Assembly: GCA_049724395.1 (NCBI GenBank)
Contig: JAUGWO010000067.1
Coordinates: 62,001 to 126,000, forward strand
Source: Spongospora subterranea f. sp. subterranea
Lineage: Eukaryota > Endomyxa: Phytomyxea > Phytomyxea > Plasmodiophorida
Length of the DNA: 64,000 nucleotides
Reading direction: 5' to 3'
The notes under the pieces were generated by a model. The model did no database searches. It saw only the letters and a program-made list of their open reading frames with translations, and was not told where the DNA came from. Below, piece after piece: positions 24,128-35,566 of the stretch. The translations under genes and the position numbers were made by a program. The number at the start of each line of letters is the position of its first letter. The first letter of the stretch is position 1.

Positions 24128-26461
24128 ATGACTGCCCGTGAGCTCATTGTCGTATTGGCTCTGGCGGTATCGATCTCCCAGTGCTGGGGAGTCGACCCGT
24201 TCACGTGCCCCGTCCTGTCGCCGTTCGATCGGCCAACCTCTGATCAGCGCAGCGCCCGAACTTTGGAAATTCGACATCCTAGAATAATGCGAACCGTTGC
24301 TGTCGTCGATACCCATTCTGAATCGTATTTTGCTGACACCGCCTCCGAAACATACCCAATTTCTGAGAAAGCTTTTATAGCCCTCAAATTAATGTTCCTT
24401 CCGTCGCTGCTTCGGGTCCATGCGATTTGCAAGGAATCAAGAAAAAATTCAATTTTGCTGCATATTCAGCTGGCGCTCAGGTACTAGGTAATTTACAAGA
24501 TGATTATTCTGTAAAAGTATTGCTGACATCTTGCCATTAACTCTCAGCGTCGTCTCCCGGGTTGAAAGGCGCCGACAAAACTTTGCTCACCGATGCAGAC
24601 AAATATATGAGCTCTGCGTGCTCATTGCAGTCGAAATGGTTCGTTGTTCAGCTGTCCGAAGACATAGAAGTTGAGGCAGTGTGCTTAACGAATTTGGAGC
24701 ATTATTCTTCTGGTGTCGAACATTTTCAAGTCTTGGGAAGCGATAAGTTCCCGACCCCGGAATGGATTTTGTTAGGTAGCTTAAGTTATTCAGTTTTGTA
24801 GTATTCAATTGTATGACTTAGTGCCTCCAGGTTATTTTCGTGCGGATAATACTATGTCAGAGCAGACGTTCTGCATTCATCGTCAGGTCGTAGTGAGATA
24901 TTTGAAAGTCAGGCTTCTTAGCCATTATGGTTCCGAACAATATTGTACTTTGAATTCCTTGAAGGTTTATGGGTCGCGGTTGCTCGAAACGTTAGGAAGG
25001 TTCATGATTCGGAAAATGTGTTTCCAAACATCGTATTTGATGTTTTTTTCCTTAGAGCGTTGGATCAAACGCTTAAAGAAGCAAAACAAGCCATGGATGA
25101 ATTGGCAGCAGAGGATTTGAATTTTGATCCGAGAGAAAGTGTCGGTCGAAAATTGTCATTTGCTTTATGCGTCAAAATTGACAAGCGTACGTTTGCACAG
25201 ACAAATGCTGCGAAAGAACCGTCAAGCATAGTTTCCAAGCGCGAAACTAATGCAAACCCGTTCTCCTCTGATATTGCGCATCAGAATGGGTCGCAACCAA
25301 CTCACACTCATTCTAATCCATCAAATCCGGATGTCAAATCGGATTCTTCTGCCCAGCAAGGAAAAAGACGGTAATTCTTACGAAACTTATCGGTTGTCGG
25401 TTTGTTCATCGTCGTGATACAGTGACGAGATTACCGTTGATCCATCGCCTCATTTTTCCACTGAAGCTGCCTCTGCCAATGCCGCCTCGCCGTCTGTTCA
25501 GTATAAACTCTACTTTGAGAATTTTGTTCGGATAATGTTGATATGGTTTTCTGTTAGGCTAGTCAGAGAGAACACCGCGTTGCAAGAGAATATCATCACA
25601 AAGTTAACTAATAGGATCAAAGATTTGGAAATCAATCAGGTTGGTATTCATGAGTCAATTCCCATCATTCTGATAAGATCATAGACACTGTCTACTCGAG
25701 CAATTGAAAGACTAAGCCAATCGTTATCGAATACTGTAGAGAAACTGGAAACAGCCGTTCTGTCAATGGATGCTGGGCTCCTTGCTAGACATAAATCAGT
25801 GCAGGTCTGTCCATTGTAGATATAATTCTGTCAATTTTCATGGTCTTCGCTAATATTGTCATCCAAGGTGTTATTGACAAGTGCTGTCGACGCAACAAAT
25901 GCGTCCACAATAACCATCCTGCTTCTACGTCAGCAATTATCGGCTTTGAACATCGCGTATGATAACGCGGAAATGACATTAAGAATGCTCCGGTTTGCCT
26001 TGGCGGTTGCCGTTGTGGTTATATGTACTGGAGTTGCAGCTGCTCTTTTTAGAACTGGTAGGTTTTAACAACAGCTGCCGTCCATGTCTCAACGCCTTGA
26101 CGCAGGATCAGCAGTACATGTGCAAATGCCGTTACAATCGCGGTCCGCATCGTCTTTGCATCGACGAAGACGGCGCCAACGAAGTAGCCGCGTTCTTTCC
26201 ATGCAGTCTTTGGACATAGTAGACGAACCAGATTCTAATGTTGACGTGGTGAGGGTGCTAAATCTAGCATGAGAGCAAGTATATAATGTGTTCCTTTAGG
26301 AGCGGAACGTCCCAGATCGGCCAACTCCATTCAATCATATTCGTTCGATCAGCGATGACACATTCAATTATGCAACGCCTCGGGTTTTGAGACAGCAGTC
26401 ATCACCATTTCTGTCGTCAAACAAATTCGATGCATTGTTAGGACAGCACGATAATTATTAA
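24128..26461 (+). CDS. SLP1: SLP1/SUCO-like ER membrane protein with mid-SUN domain
   Basis: SLP1/SUCO proteins are ER membrane glycoproteins that, with Emp65/TAPT1, protect soluble folding proteins from degradation. The start has a signal peptide (MTARELIVVLALAVSISQCW). The SUN domain is built across introns 24488-24547, 24776-24821 and 25000-25055: FAAYSAGAQVLASSPGLKGA, KWFVVQLSEDIEVEAVCLTN, then RYLKVRLLSHYGSEQYC and LKVYGSRLLE. Further short introns (25371-25422, 25640-25684, 25805-25867, 26058-26105, 26249-26299) join a Ser-rich linker, a coiled coil containing LTNRIKDLEIN as in SUCO, a membrane helix (FALAVAVVVICTGVAAALF) and a basic tail ending in GQHDNY. Splicing between the signal-peptide exon and the SUN domain (about 24330-24440) is unresolved. 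Confidence 0.85.
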
Positions 26462-26520
26462 CGACAATCTCGCCAGTATTTAAGAACTCAGTAAAGTAAT
26501 TTTTTAACGTTTTGAGCCGA

Positions 26521-26796
26521 TCATAATTTCATCATACCAGTCAATTTTACTTCATGCATCAAGAATTGCACTGCAATTGTGTGCGGCCGATATTGATGGA
26601 TCAGTTCAATTTTTATCCAGTAGCAAAAACGGATTTCGCGGCACAAGGGAGCAAGACTTTGAGCAGGGAATGTGGCCGCATGATGTTCTGTGAAACAATT
26701 TTTCGGTGGACGCAATTCTCCGATATCAAGTGGAGTCGGGTTCCCATTGGTTGTTTGTTCTTCACCGATGCAGTGCCAGTCCGTCATCAGGTCCAT
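26521..26796 (-). CDS. Uncertain small ORF (91 aa) between SLP1-like gene and EFR3
   Basis: An ATG-started frame of 91 codons on the minus strand, with four Cys residues and no clear domain. It would be divergent from EFR3. A plus-strand frame of similar length (26554-26856) overlaps it and cannot be excluded. Nothing else in the 540-bp gap (26462-27003) is supported. Confidence 0.25.
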   Translation of the reverse strand: MDLMTDWHCIGEEQTTNGNPTPLDIGELRPPKNCFTEHHAATFPAQSLAPLCREIRFCYWIKIELIHQYRPHTIAVQFLMHEVKLTGMMKL

Positions 26797-27003
26797 GACC
26801 GACTCCTAATGTCACAGCGGCTGACTCTGTTGCCGTCACGTATATCTACACTGTGATGTATGCTGGGGTGGTCCGCATACACAGCCGCCCCAGCCAGTGT
26901 GGTATAGTCGGACGTCGGGTGGATGGCGCGATGCCGACAACGACGATAAGTGAATCATCCCGTTCGTGATCCAATCTGGACCAGAAACTGAGGCGCAGGA
27001 CCC

Positions 27004-30000
27004 ATGCGGCGCCTGCTGCGCCCATGCTGTGCCTGCCCATGTTCCTCCAGCACCGGCGGCCAGCAATACAAAAAACACGTGAAGAATGTGTTTCCTAAGA
27101 ACATCGAGTCGATGCCCGAACAGCCGCCCGTTCAGCCCGCCAACCTATCGGCCCTGGTTCATTATGCATTATCGTATCCCGAGCAGCTCGGGGCGATATC
27201 CAGGTATCTGCAGAAACAGCTGGCCAGGGAGTTGCGCCTCGACCACACGCTGGCCGTTCGGATCGCGGTCCTGGCCTTGCACGCCTTGATCGACGCCTGC
27301 CACACACAGCTACCCCAATACGAGGACCATATAATCAAAACGTGTATGTCCCTGTTCGACGACGGCCGACCTGACATGCAAATATTAGCATGTGATACGT
27401 TCAACAAAATGGTCCTCTACCAAGACGAATGGTCGGACTACAGGAAATTGTATCCGTTTTTCCATCGTCTTGTGGTTATGTGTCGACCTGATGATCAACC
27501 GGTCAAGGTCAGGACAGCGGGTATCGATTCGCTGTCGAAAATGGTCATGTTTACGGATGCGCAAAATTCGCTGGATCATCTGCCCATCATGATTCCCGCC
27601 ATCCTGGCGAATATCAATCAGGAAACGGATTCGAACTCGCGACAGCAGACGCTGAAGTCGGGAGGGTCACGACGCCACCATCCTTCCGATAGTTACGAGG
27701 ACGCCAACTCCCCTCATTCGCTGGCGGTGCAGTGCCTCCAGAATATCGGCAAACTCGGCACTCTGAACTCGACCGAAAAAATCCTGGAACCGATCCTGCA
27801 CTATCTTGACGATCAAGAATGGAGACCGCCGGAATTCGCCCGAAACTGCCTGAAAACGGTGGCGGACCACAGCAACGCCGATCATGGATATGGATTCGCG
27901 TATCTGCTGTTGAAGCATCTCGATTCGATATCCTTCCAACAGCTGGATCCTCAAAACTCGGGAGATGGCCAAGGACCAGGCGATTTGAAGCGTCAGATTC
28001 AGACGAGAATCGTTCAGGTAGCCGCAATCGCATTTCAGTTCCTTGTGGATTTCCCGTGGTGTAATTTCATTGGGTTTTTTCATCAGGTCACTGCTGAGCT
28101 TGTTCTAACGATGCGTCTGGACATCGGTCCATGGCAAGGCCTGATCAACTTCCTTCTACAACGTCTTGAACAGGTATTGATTTTCACCAATCAGTATTTT
28201 GTTGTTGATACGGTTTTGCCTCTTTTCAGGTGTCAGGAAACGAGCTGCTGGTCAACTTGCAAAATGCATTGATCAGCTGCGTTGCTGCATATTGCACTCG
28301 GCTCCCGTCGGCGTTCGACTACATCGACCTTCTGACCACGATCGTCGACCAGTTGCACAACAACAGACAGAACGGTTCTGGTGCCGCGGCCGTAAATCAC
28401 AATTGTAATCTGTTCCTGAAGTGTGCGCTGATTGCCGCGGAACTGAGGAAAGTGTCGACCCCGGATTGTTTTGTAACTGATCGCCTCATCTCGTCATTAC
28501 TCGATGTGGGAAGCGCTTTCTTCGACGGTTTCGCGATTCTCATTTTGCTGTTTAGATATGCGCCGATTCTCAGAATGTGCAAGACGACCATTTTGTTGAG
28601 GTTCATAAAATTCTACAGAATTTATCTCTGCCGTTTGAAGGTACAATCGTGGAACACCAGTAAACTTCGGTTATAACGCGCGTTTTCAGCAGGAGCCCCT
28701 TCGGTGCGATCGACTGGCAACCGGAATTTCGGGGATCCATCAGACAGCTCTGTTCGCGCATCTCAGAAACTCAACGTGTTCTTCAAGCGAACCATCATGG
28801 GCGGGGCCCAAGAGGATATGTCGAACTGGCTGCAGGACAAGTTCCTCTGCGACCGTCACCTGGCGCGAATATTCAACTCGATTCATCATCACATTATCGC
28901 CGCCGGATCCGAACCCGGTGGGTCGCCAAATGTGTGTGATCCATCCCTGTCCCGATGACTGACCGAACCCCCCATAGTTCATTTCGAAAGTTATTACAGG
29001 TCGCTGGTCGTACAGCTCCGGACGCACCCATATTTCTCCATCCTGGCCACGTTGCCGATGCTCTTCAGTTGGATGGATGTTTTTAGGCTTAGCGATGATT
29101 CGACCTCGGCACAGGTTAGATCGTGGCGATAAACGAAAACCTTGTCATGCTTAACAGTCTCATGCAGCGTATCAAAACTCTACGCGTTCATTTTTTGGTC
29201 GCAGCGTATTTGGTCACGCTATCACGAATTTGCGCGTTTCTTGACGCCAGAAGGACGGCGTCGGAACTTGACGAATTAGCCGGAGGTCATATCGCATTGC
29301 GTCCGGTTGGCCTTCAATGGAGTCCCGAACTTGGCCTGTGTGTTGCTGCCGAAGTTTCCAATACAACGGGTCAAGACGCTCCAAAGGCCGTCCCCATAAT
29401 CATTGACAGGTAAGGCCCATGAACGTCGTCTTCCAACGTAAGTTCAGCTTTTGGTATTCAGGGGCGCTGTTGTGCGAGCGGTCTGTCGAATGCCCTTTCC
29501 CGCAATGGATGCTCAAAAGGTTCGTGAGACACTCCTGGAGCGTTTTGAGACCGCGACGGCAGAAAGCCCACGACGCCATTCAATATCGTTATCTCCCGCG
29601 GTTGTTCTGGAACATTCTGTGTCTGAGAGTTCGAGCAACTCGGATTCGGCGGAAATGCCTGTTGATGAAATCGCGATCTTCGCCAATATCGATCCCGATG
29701 CTAAACAAGGGCTCTCCGCCACGGTGAGTCATGGCGTTGCTGGAAAACTCGTTGTCAATATTCTCGTTCAGGATGTGGAGCTAATGCTGGAGAACGAGGA
29801 CGAGAGCGAATCCGAGCAGGACGTGATGGTTCAAAGCGAGCGTATGTCGACCCCAACCCAGGACCAGTTCGAGGTGATGAGGTTGTGCGGCGTTGTTCAG
29901 TGCCGCTCTGATCCACGATATTTTGTTCAGAATGCGGCGCTCCTGTATTCGAAAAAGTCTATCCACAGGTTTGCGTCGATGAAGCTCATCTGCGGCATGG

Positions 30001-30415
30001 AGAATGAAGGCAGTGAGGAGACCTTTCGTGATCTGATCCGAACCGCGAGCAACGAAGATGTTCATAATGACGCCCCGGGAAACAGGTCGCTAATCTCTAC
30101 GATGTCCCTATAATTTTCTCATGTGTTTTGCTTGTCAGATGGGGGGATGCGGCGCTGGTTTCTCCATTGAGCGTACCCCGAATTCCAGCGATGCTTCGGC
30201 GAGAAAGTCGATCCAGTGTGCTTCAGTTGCCGGATAACCCGGAACCTATACTGAACGCACAGCAAATGCTGTCGGAACTCGACGTTGACTCGACCAAGGT
30301 GAACTTTGTCGCCGCACTTGGGACACTAGGCGGACTGATTCTCGTGTCCAGAGCCGCGGTTCAGAGGCGAAACGACAACTGTTCCCGCCTGGCTGGCAAA
30401 ATCCATCAGCTCTAG
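27004..30415 (+). CDS. EFR3: EFR3 plasma-membrane anchor of PI4-kinase III alpha, nine exons
   Basis: EFR3 is a palmitoylated helical-repeat protein that recruits the PI4KA/TTC7 complex to the plasma membrane to make PI4P. The N-terminus MRRLLRPCCACPCSSSTGG has four Cys suited to palmitoylation, followed by QYKKHVKNVFPKN, matching the animal EFR3 start (Cys cluster, then a YKRLVDNIFP-type block). HEAT/ARM-like helices continue to the C-terminus. Introns by frame and splice signals: 28174-28229, 28506-28555, 28641-28692, 28922-28999, 29115-29167, 29410-29461, 29724-29771, 30086-30138. The 29724-29771 intron is 48 nt and lacks a stop, so it is invisible as a frame break; its GTGAGT donor supports it. 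An acidic Ser-rich stretch (NEDESESEQD) follows. The whole gene appears intact. Confidence 0.88.
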
Positions 30416-30838
30416 CCGCAGATGAAGAACCAGCGTCTGTATTATCCATACGGTACTTGTTGAATGTTGTGCCCTCTCCGTGTCCTATAGTTCATGTGTT
30501 TCCCCCGTTTTTTCTTTGTTCATACAGATTCCCACGAAAATCACTATCAGAAGATGTTGTCGTAGCGCCACCCAAGCTGGAAACCTGACACCACCGTCTT
30601 CGCTCACATCGTTATCCTATATTTATTCAACAAACAAAACCTGTAAATTTACTGTTTTCCTTTGTATTATCGCCAGTGTGTAGTTCCCTTCCCCGCCCCT
30701 TCCTTCCTTACTCGATTGAACGTGATCTTGTCGACCTGGGGTGTGCAACAGCCCTTCCCCGCCCATTCCGGGTCGATCCACTCGTACACATCTTGATCAG
30801 ATTTCGGAGAGCCCTTCACAATTTGAGCGCGCCCCCTT

Positions 30839-32468
30839 ATGGATCGGGAACGCCACACCACCGACGACAATGGGGCGTCATCGTCATCCGGGCGAAGACG
30901 ACGCCTTCGCGATATCGCCGATCTGCTGTTCCCATCCGAACCCGGCAGCCCCATCATCTCGGTCGATTCCCTGGTCGATCAGCTCCAGAAATCCATCGCG
31001 ATCGCCGATTCCTTACTGGCCTTACCGGATCCGATCCCTTCTCGTCCCCGCCGCCACCTCCCTCAACAACTTCCTTCAACGCCAATACTCCTTTCCCCGT
31101 CGGCCGCCGACCACCCGCTCATATCCCCGAAGCGCCTCCCCGACGACTTTGATCATCCGTCGCCCCGTCGTCCAACAGGAATTGCCCTGTTCAAATGTCA
31201 CAGTGCAGCCAAGGATATCAGTGAGTTTATCGCCATCGCCGTGGTCCGTTGACCCATTTCCAATCGTAGTTCGCGATCTGGTCGAGATGGTGCCGGAGCG
31301 ATTCCGGGAGGTGGCGCCACTGGACATGGCGCTGGCCTCCGTCGTCTGGACCGACCACACGATCACGTCGATCTACGACCAGGTTCTGGGTCATCAACGC
31401 GTGAACCATCTGCCGCAAATGCACTCGATCGTGACGAAATCGTCGCTGGCGCGTCTGCTGAATCTGGGGAAGCGCGTGCACGGGCCGGGCGTGTTCGACT
31501 ACTTCCCGGCGTCGTGGGAGCTCCCTCGGGACCGGATCGCCGTCAAGAAGGCGATGCGCGCGTCGGCGGCGACGTTCATCCTGAAGCCCAGCTCGGGTCT
31601 GCAAGGGCGCCACATCCTGTTGACCCGGAAATGGGATCACGCCGACAACATGCTGGCGCGGATGGCGAACGACGACAAGGGCGTCGTGGTCCAATCGTAC
31701 ATCACGCGCCCGATGCTGTTGAACGGGTTCAAATGGGACATGCGGATCTACGTCCTGATCGAGAGTCTGACGCCGTTGCGCGTCGTCATCTTCAAAGAGG
31801 GTTTGGCGCGATTCGCCACCGAGCCGTACGCGGCGCCCGCCGACGCCAACCTGTCGCGGGTGTTCATGCATCTCACCAACTACAGCCTGAACAAGGGCGC
31901 CAAAGGGTTTCGACGCGCCGCCGACGGAACCGGGAGCAAACGACGGATCAGCACCGTGCTGCTGCAGCTGCGGCGGGCCGGGCACGACCTGGACCTGGAG
32001 CGGTTCTGGCGATCGATCACCGACATCGTCGTGAAGACCGTGCTGTGCATGTGGCCGTCGATTTGGGGGAGTTATCAAGCCGTGTTCGCCGGCGCCGACG
32101 ATCGACAGCGAACGCGATCGTTTCACCTGCTCGGGTTCGATATCCTGATGGATTCCGATCGCAAGTTGTGGCTGTTGGAGGTCGGGAAGGGCGGGGCGGT
32201 TGTTGTTCTGTCGGCGACCGTATTCTGACGCGTCGCTCTCGTTCCATTGCAGGTGAATTCGTGCCCGAGCCTAACCCGCGACACCTCGGTCGACGCCGAC
32301 GTCAAAAACGCGGTTCTACAGACAACGTTGGCGATTGTACGCGATTCGGACCCGTCGACGACGACCGTTGATCAATCCGATCCTGGTTCCGGTCGACAAC
32401 CTCCACCGCCTTTAAAACCGGTACATTTGTTGGCCCCGCTTTTTCACCCGATTCCAGGATTGCATTGA
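30839..32468 (+). CDS. Tubulin tyrosine ligase-like (TTLL) polyglutamylase, catalytic part
   Basis: TTLL enzymes add glutamates to tubulin tails, chiefly in axonemes and centrioles. ATG 30839 opens a low-complexity N-terminal exon; intron 31221-31269 (GTGAGT donor) joins it to RDLVEMVPERFREVAP and HQRVNHLPQMHSIVTKSSLA. The ATP-grasp core shows ATFILKPSSGLQGRHILLTR, VVQSYITRPMLLNGFKWDMR, IYVLIESL, FMHLTNYSLNKG and LLGFDILMD. Intron 32181-32252 (72 nt) restores the family motif WLLEVNSCPSLTRDT, where TTLL6-like enzymes have EVNHSPS. The stop at 32466-32468 may not be the natural end: a segment downstream could be spliced to this gene. No gene is seen in 30416-30838, the gap from EFR3. Confidence 0.85.
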
Positions 32469-33462
32469 CGCGCTGGTTCATATATCGGGAGTTCATCAAC
32501 TTGAACTGTGTTTATTTGGGAAATCACACTGATGTGTTGTCGTGGTCATTGAATCGGTTGTTGATCAGGACGAGGTCAATATCCGAGAGCGAGGGCCAGA
32601 TCGACTCGACAACCGATCGCCGGGTGACAACGACAAGTTTGTACCGGACAGCGAGATCATCGACATCGTCCCGGAAAACGACGAACGCTACGCCGAGCTG
32701 TGTCTGTTCAAGGTGCCGTTGACCGGGGCGCGGCGCCCGGCCATCGACCGGTGGCGCGACCAGATCGACGCCCGCGACAAACACGCGCGACGCCGACACG
32801 ACCACGACGACGACGCGATCCTGTCGGAGCAGTTCCTGGTGGCGAAGGCGATGAAGAACATGCCGGCGACGATCGCGCCGCTGATCCAGGACGAGATGCG
32901 CAAGGAGGTCGCCCGCCTGCTCGGCGCCACCGCCTTCGCCAAATGTTTCGGGGGGACCAGAGCGCGTCACGACGACGCCCTGTGCTGCCCTCCGGCCACG
33001 ATGTCGTCCGACGAGCTGATCGCCGACAGCGACATGAGTATCTGGCGCCTGTTTCTGACGATGGTGTCGATCGACGCCCTGACCCCGATATCGTCGTCCA
33101 GCCGATTTCTGAAACTGCTGTCGACGTGTCATCTGACCAGTACCGGGCCCGGGTTCCAGCGATCGGACGCCGACCTGCTCTTTCAGCAGATGACGCAGAC
33201 GACGTCGAAACATTCCACGTCGATCGTGTCGAAATCCCCAAAGTATTCGATCGGGTGTGTTTTGTTGTGAAATCGGCGTTTGATGATGGTGTTGGTCCGT
33301 TTCAGGAATCGATTAGGGCGGATCATGACGTTCGACCTGTTCGTTGAGGCGTTCGTGGCGATCGCGTTGCGCCAATACCCGGACCTGTCGCCGCCCGACG
33401 CCGTCCGCAAACTAGTCGTCGCCGCCATGATTCGCGCCAGGAACGCCAACCTGCAATCGTGA
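32465..33462 (+). CDS. p25-alpha/TPPP-like segment, possibly the C-terminus of the TTLL gene
   Basis: Two exons joined by a 51-nt intron (33255-33305). The first carries an acidic and Arg-rich linker, a helical region (AMKNMPATIAPLIQDEMRKE) and FLKLLSTCHL followed by FQRSDADLLFQQM. The second reads RIMTFDLFVEAFVAIALRQY and DAVRKLVVAAMI. The order K-L-C-like helix, D-A-D-x-x-F, then I-x-F-x-x-F-x-x-A-x-x-x-I-A is that of the p25-alpha domain, a microtubule-associated EF-hand-like fold in TPPP and apicortin. Start at 32465 is nominal. A 52-nt intron ending at 32568 (CAG) would put it in frame with upstream MTRWFIYREF. Whether it is fused to the TTLL enzyme or is a separate gene cannot be decided by eye. 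Confidence 0.5.
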
Positions 33463-34049
33463 TCGGATCGGCGGGTAAAAACCCTGTTCCGGTCGTTATT
33501 CGTCCCGGATTCGCCAGTTAATGGTGTCGTGATCGATTTCGATCGCGGGTCCGTTGACCCCTGTCGAGCGTTGGCGGAAATCATGAACCTCCTCCGCCTT
33601 TGTTGGATTTAACCGGAAACGGTGTGGAGAACGATGGCGCCATGTCCTGCGAACGATCTCGGGATAGTTCGCCACGAACGACGGTATGGGAAACTGTGGA
33701 ATGGCGATCAACTCGCTGTTGAACGGGGTCAGAAATCATCGTCGTCCCAGTCTGATCGTGTTCGATCACGGCGTGATCTGTCGCTGGCGAGATTTGGCCA
33801 GAAATGTGCAATAAACACACCCAATGCATCGTTCAGTATCAACACGATGACAACCACCGCGATTACGGCTGGCTGAAAGGAGGTCGAAATCACACGATCC
33901 CCTGTGGGGTATCGGGTGATCTCGTTCAGCGACAATTTTTGGTTGTCGTTTTGACAATCAACAGAGTTCTGGCCCCGATTCCCCTAGTTAAAGACAGTAT
34001 TCAGTCACACCTTGTTCTACAAATAAATCACTCTGATATTGTGTTTCTA

Positions 34050-35230
34050 TAAATCCTACATTGCTTATTCACCCGGTTTCGCGAAACGACCAATCATCAG
34101 AGTCAACAATGCGAAATGATCGTGCCGAAACATGCAGGGGAGTTCCCTTGTTTGAAACAGTACAGGCGCCGATTTGAGAAAAAAGACCGATAGAAAAGCT
34201 GTTATCAGATTTTTAGACAAAAACGAAGCACTTATGAAGAACGAATCGAAGAACAGACGCAACTTGGACAGACAGTCGTTCCTGCCTCAACTGTGTCCAC
34301 AATTGATAAAACAACCTGTTGAAAACGCTATGCAAGTACGGTCAAATCATATCCAATGGGAGGCCCGTTAAGGATATCGAACAAGTCACCGACGAGCTTC
34401 TGAAAAAATACCTGGAAGCAATCAAGAAAGAACAGCCGGCGATGGAGGCGCCAGACTAACCACTCAAGTACTGTCAAGTCATTTGAAAAAGACGAATATC
34501 GTGGAGAAACGGGATATCATCCAACTCTTCAGCAAATGCGATCTGCTCATTGCAGAGTATGGTTTGGAAGAAACTCTGACTATGAAAGCGAACATGAAAA
34601 TCGTGTGCGAGCACTTGATCAGCGTAATTGCACCTGAGCAGTTACGAACTGATGTTGATTCAGCACCACTGAGTGATTCGATCTTGAAAGCACAAGCAAG
34701 AAACTATTCACGACGATCGGAAAGTATCATATCAAACATTTATAATACTAACAAACCACCAAAGCCTGAAAGCGCGAACAAAACCGCAACTACAAAAGAC
34801 ACCAATCCGAAAAATCGAAAGCGACAAATAATGCATATACTATCAGACGAAGCAAGGATGCCGAAAAGGGGCAGAATGCTCCGTTGCACATCAGAAAATA
34901 TCAGATGAGTATCTTTGTCGTCAATGATTTGAATAATACATACAAGAAGAGTGGCTCTTATTTGAGTGATGTTGGAGCCACGAGAAGAATGGTGTCGTCC
35001 TGATTGATACGGCTTGTTCTCGACATATGATCGGAACTAGAGACGTTCCTAAACGAATGCCGACACAAGACAATACATCCATTACTCGTCAATGAGAAGA
35101 TCGCATTTCCTGAGGAGTTGGATGATATCCCCGTCCTCCACGATATTTGTCTGTTTTCAGATGACTTGACGGTAGCGAGTGCAGGTCTGGAATCTCGATA
35201 TTGTGTTTTTGCAAATCCTAATTCCCCTAA
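34050..35230 (+). mobile_element. Remnant of a Ty1/copia-like LTR retrotransposon (gag to protease region)
   Basis: A short copia-type protease-like motif (LIDTACSRHMIG) near 35000-35030, preceded by charged, Lys-rich gag-like frames at 34174-34910, marks the start of a Pseudoviridae-type element. The remnant is broken, with several breaks, and polymerase and terminal repeats are not recognised. It sits in the gap between the p25-alpha-like segment and the RAP gene; 33463-34049 and 35231-35566 hold nothing else I can support. Confidence 0.55.
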
Positions 35231-35566
35231 TACAATGCCAAGAACGGCACCCGTTCACCACGTGCCACACCACCACACCCCGAACGGGTCATGATCAAAC
35301 ACCGACCGATGATCGCCATTCACACAATAACCGCCCCCCGGTCGCCACAATCCATTCGTTGAACAACGGGTCGACGATGGTGGCGCCAATATCCCGCCGA
35401 TTCAAATTCCGTCAAACACGAACATTCTCTCGTGAATCCGAAGATCCGCTCGAACGTCGACACCGGAAAACAGCCGCCACCGACAGAGGGGGTTTCCCCC
35501 TTCACGGTACAGATTCGGTAGCGGGTTCTCCAACCCCGTCGACTGTGACGGGGTGTGTGTAGCGCC

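Noticed and set aside
27095-28083. Several minus-strand ORFs of 64-139 codons opposite EFR3
   Set aside because: Antisense shadows; the plus frame is a continuous conserved EFR3 exon.
31227-32126. 300-codon minus-strand ORF opposite the TTLL gene, and a plus-strand alternative frame at 31514-32371
   Set aside because: Shadows of G/C-ending codons in the TTLL gene; composition is Arg/His/Val-rich without any domain.
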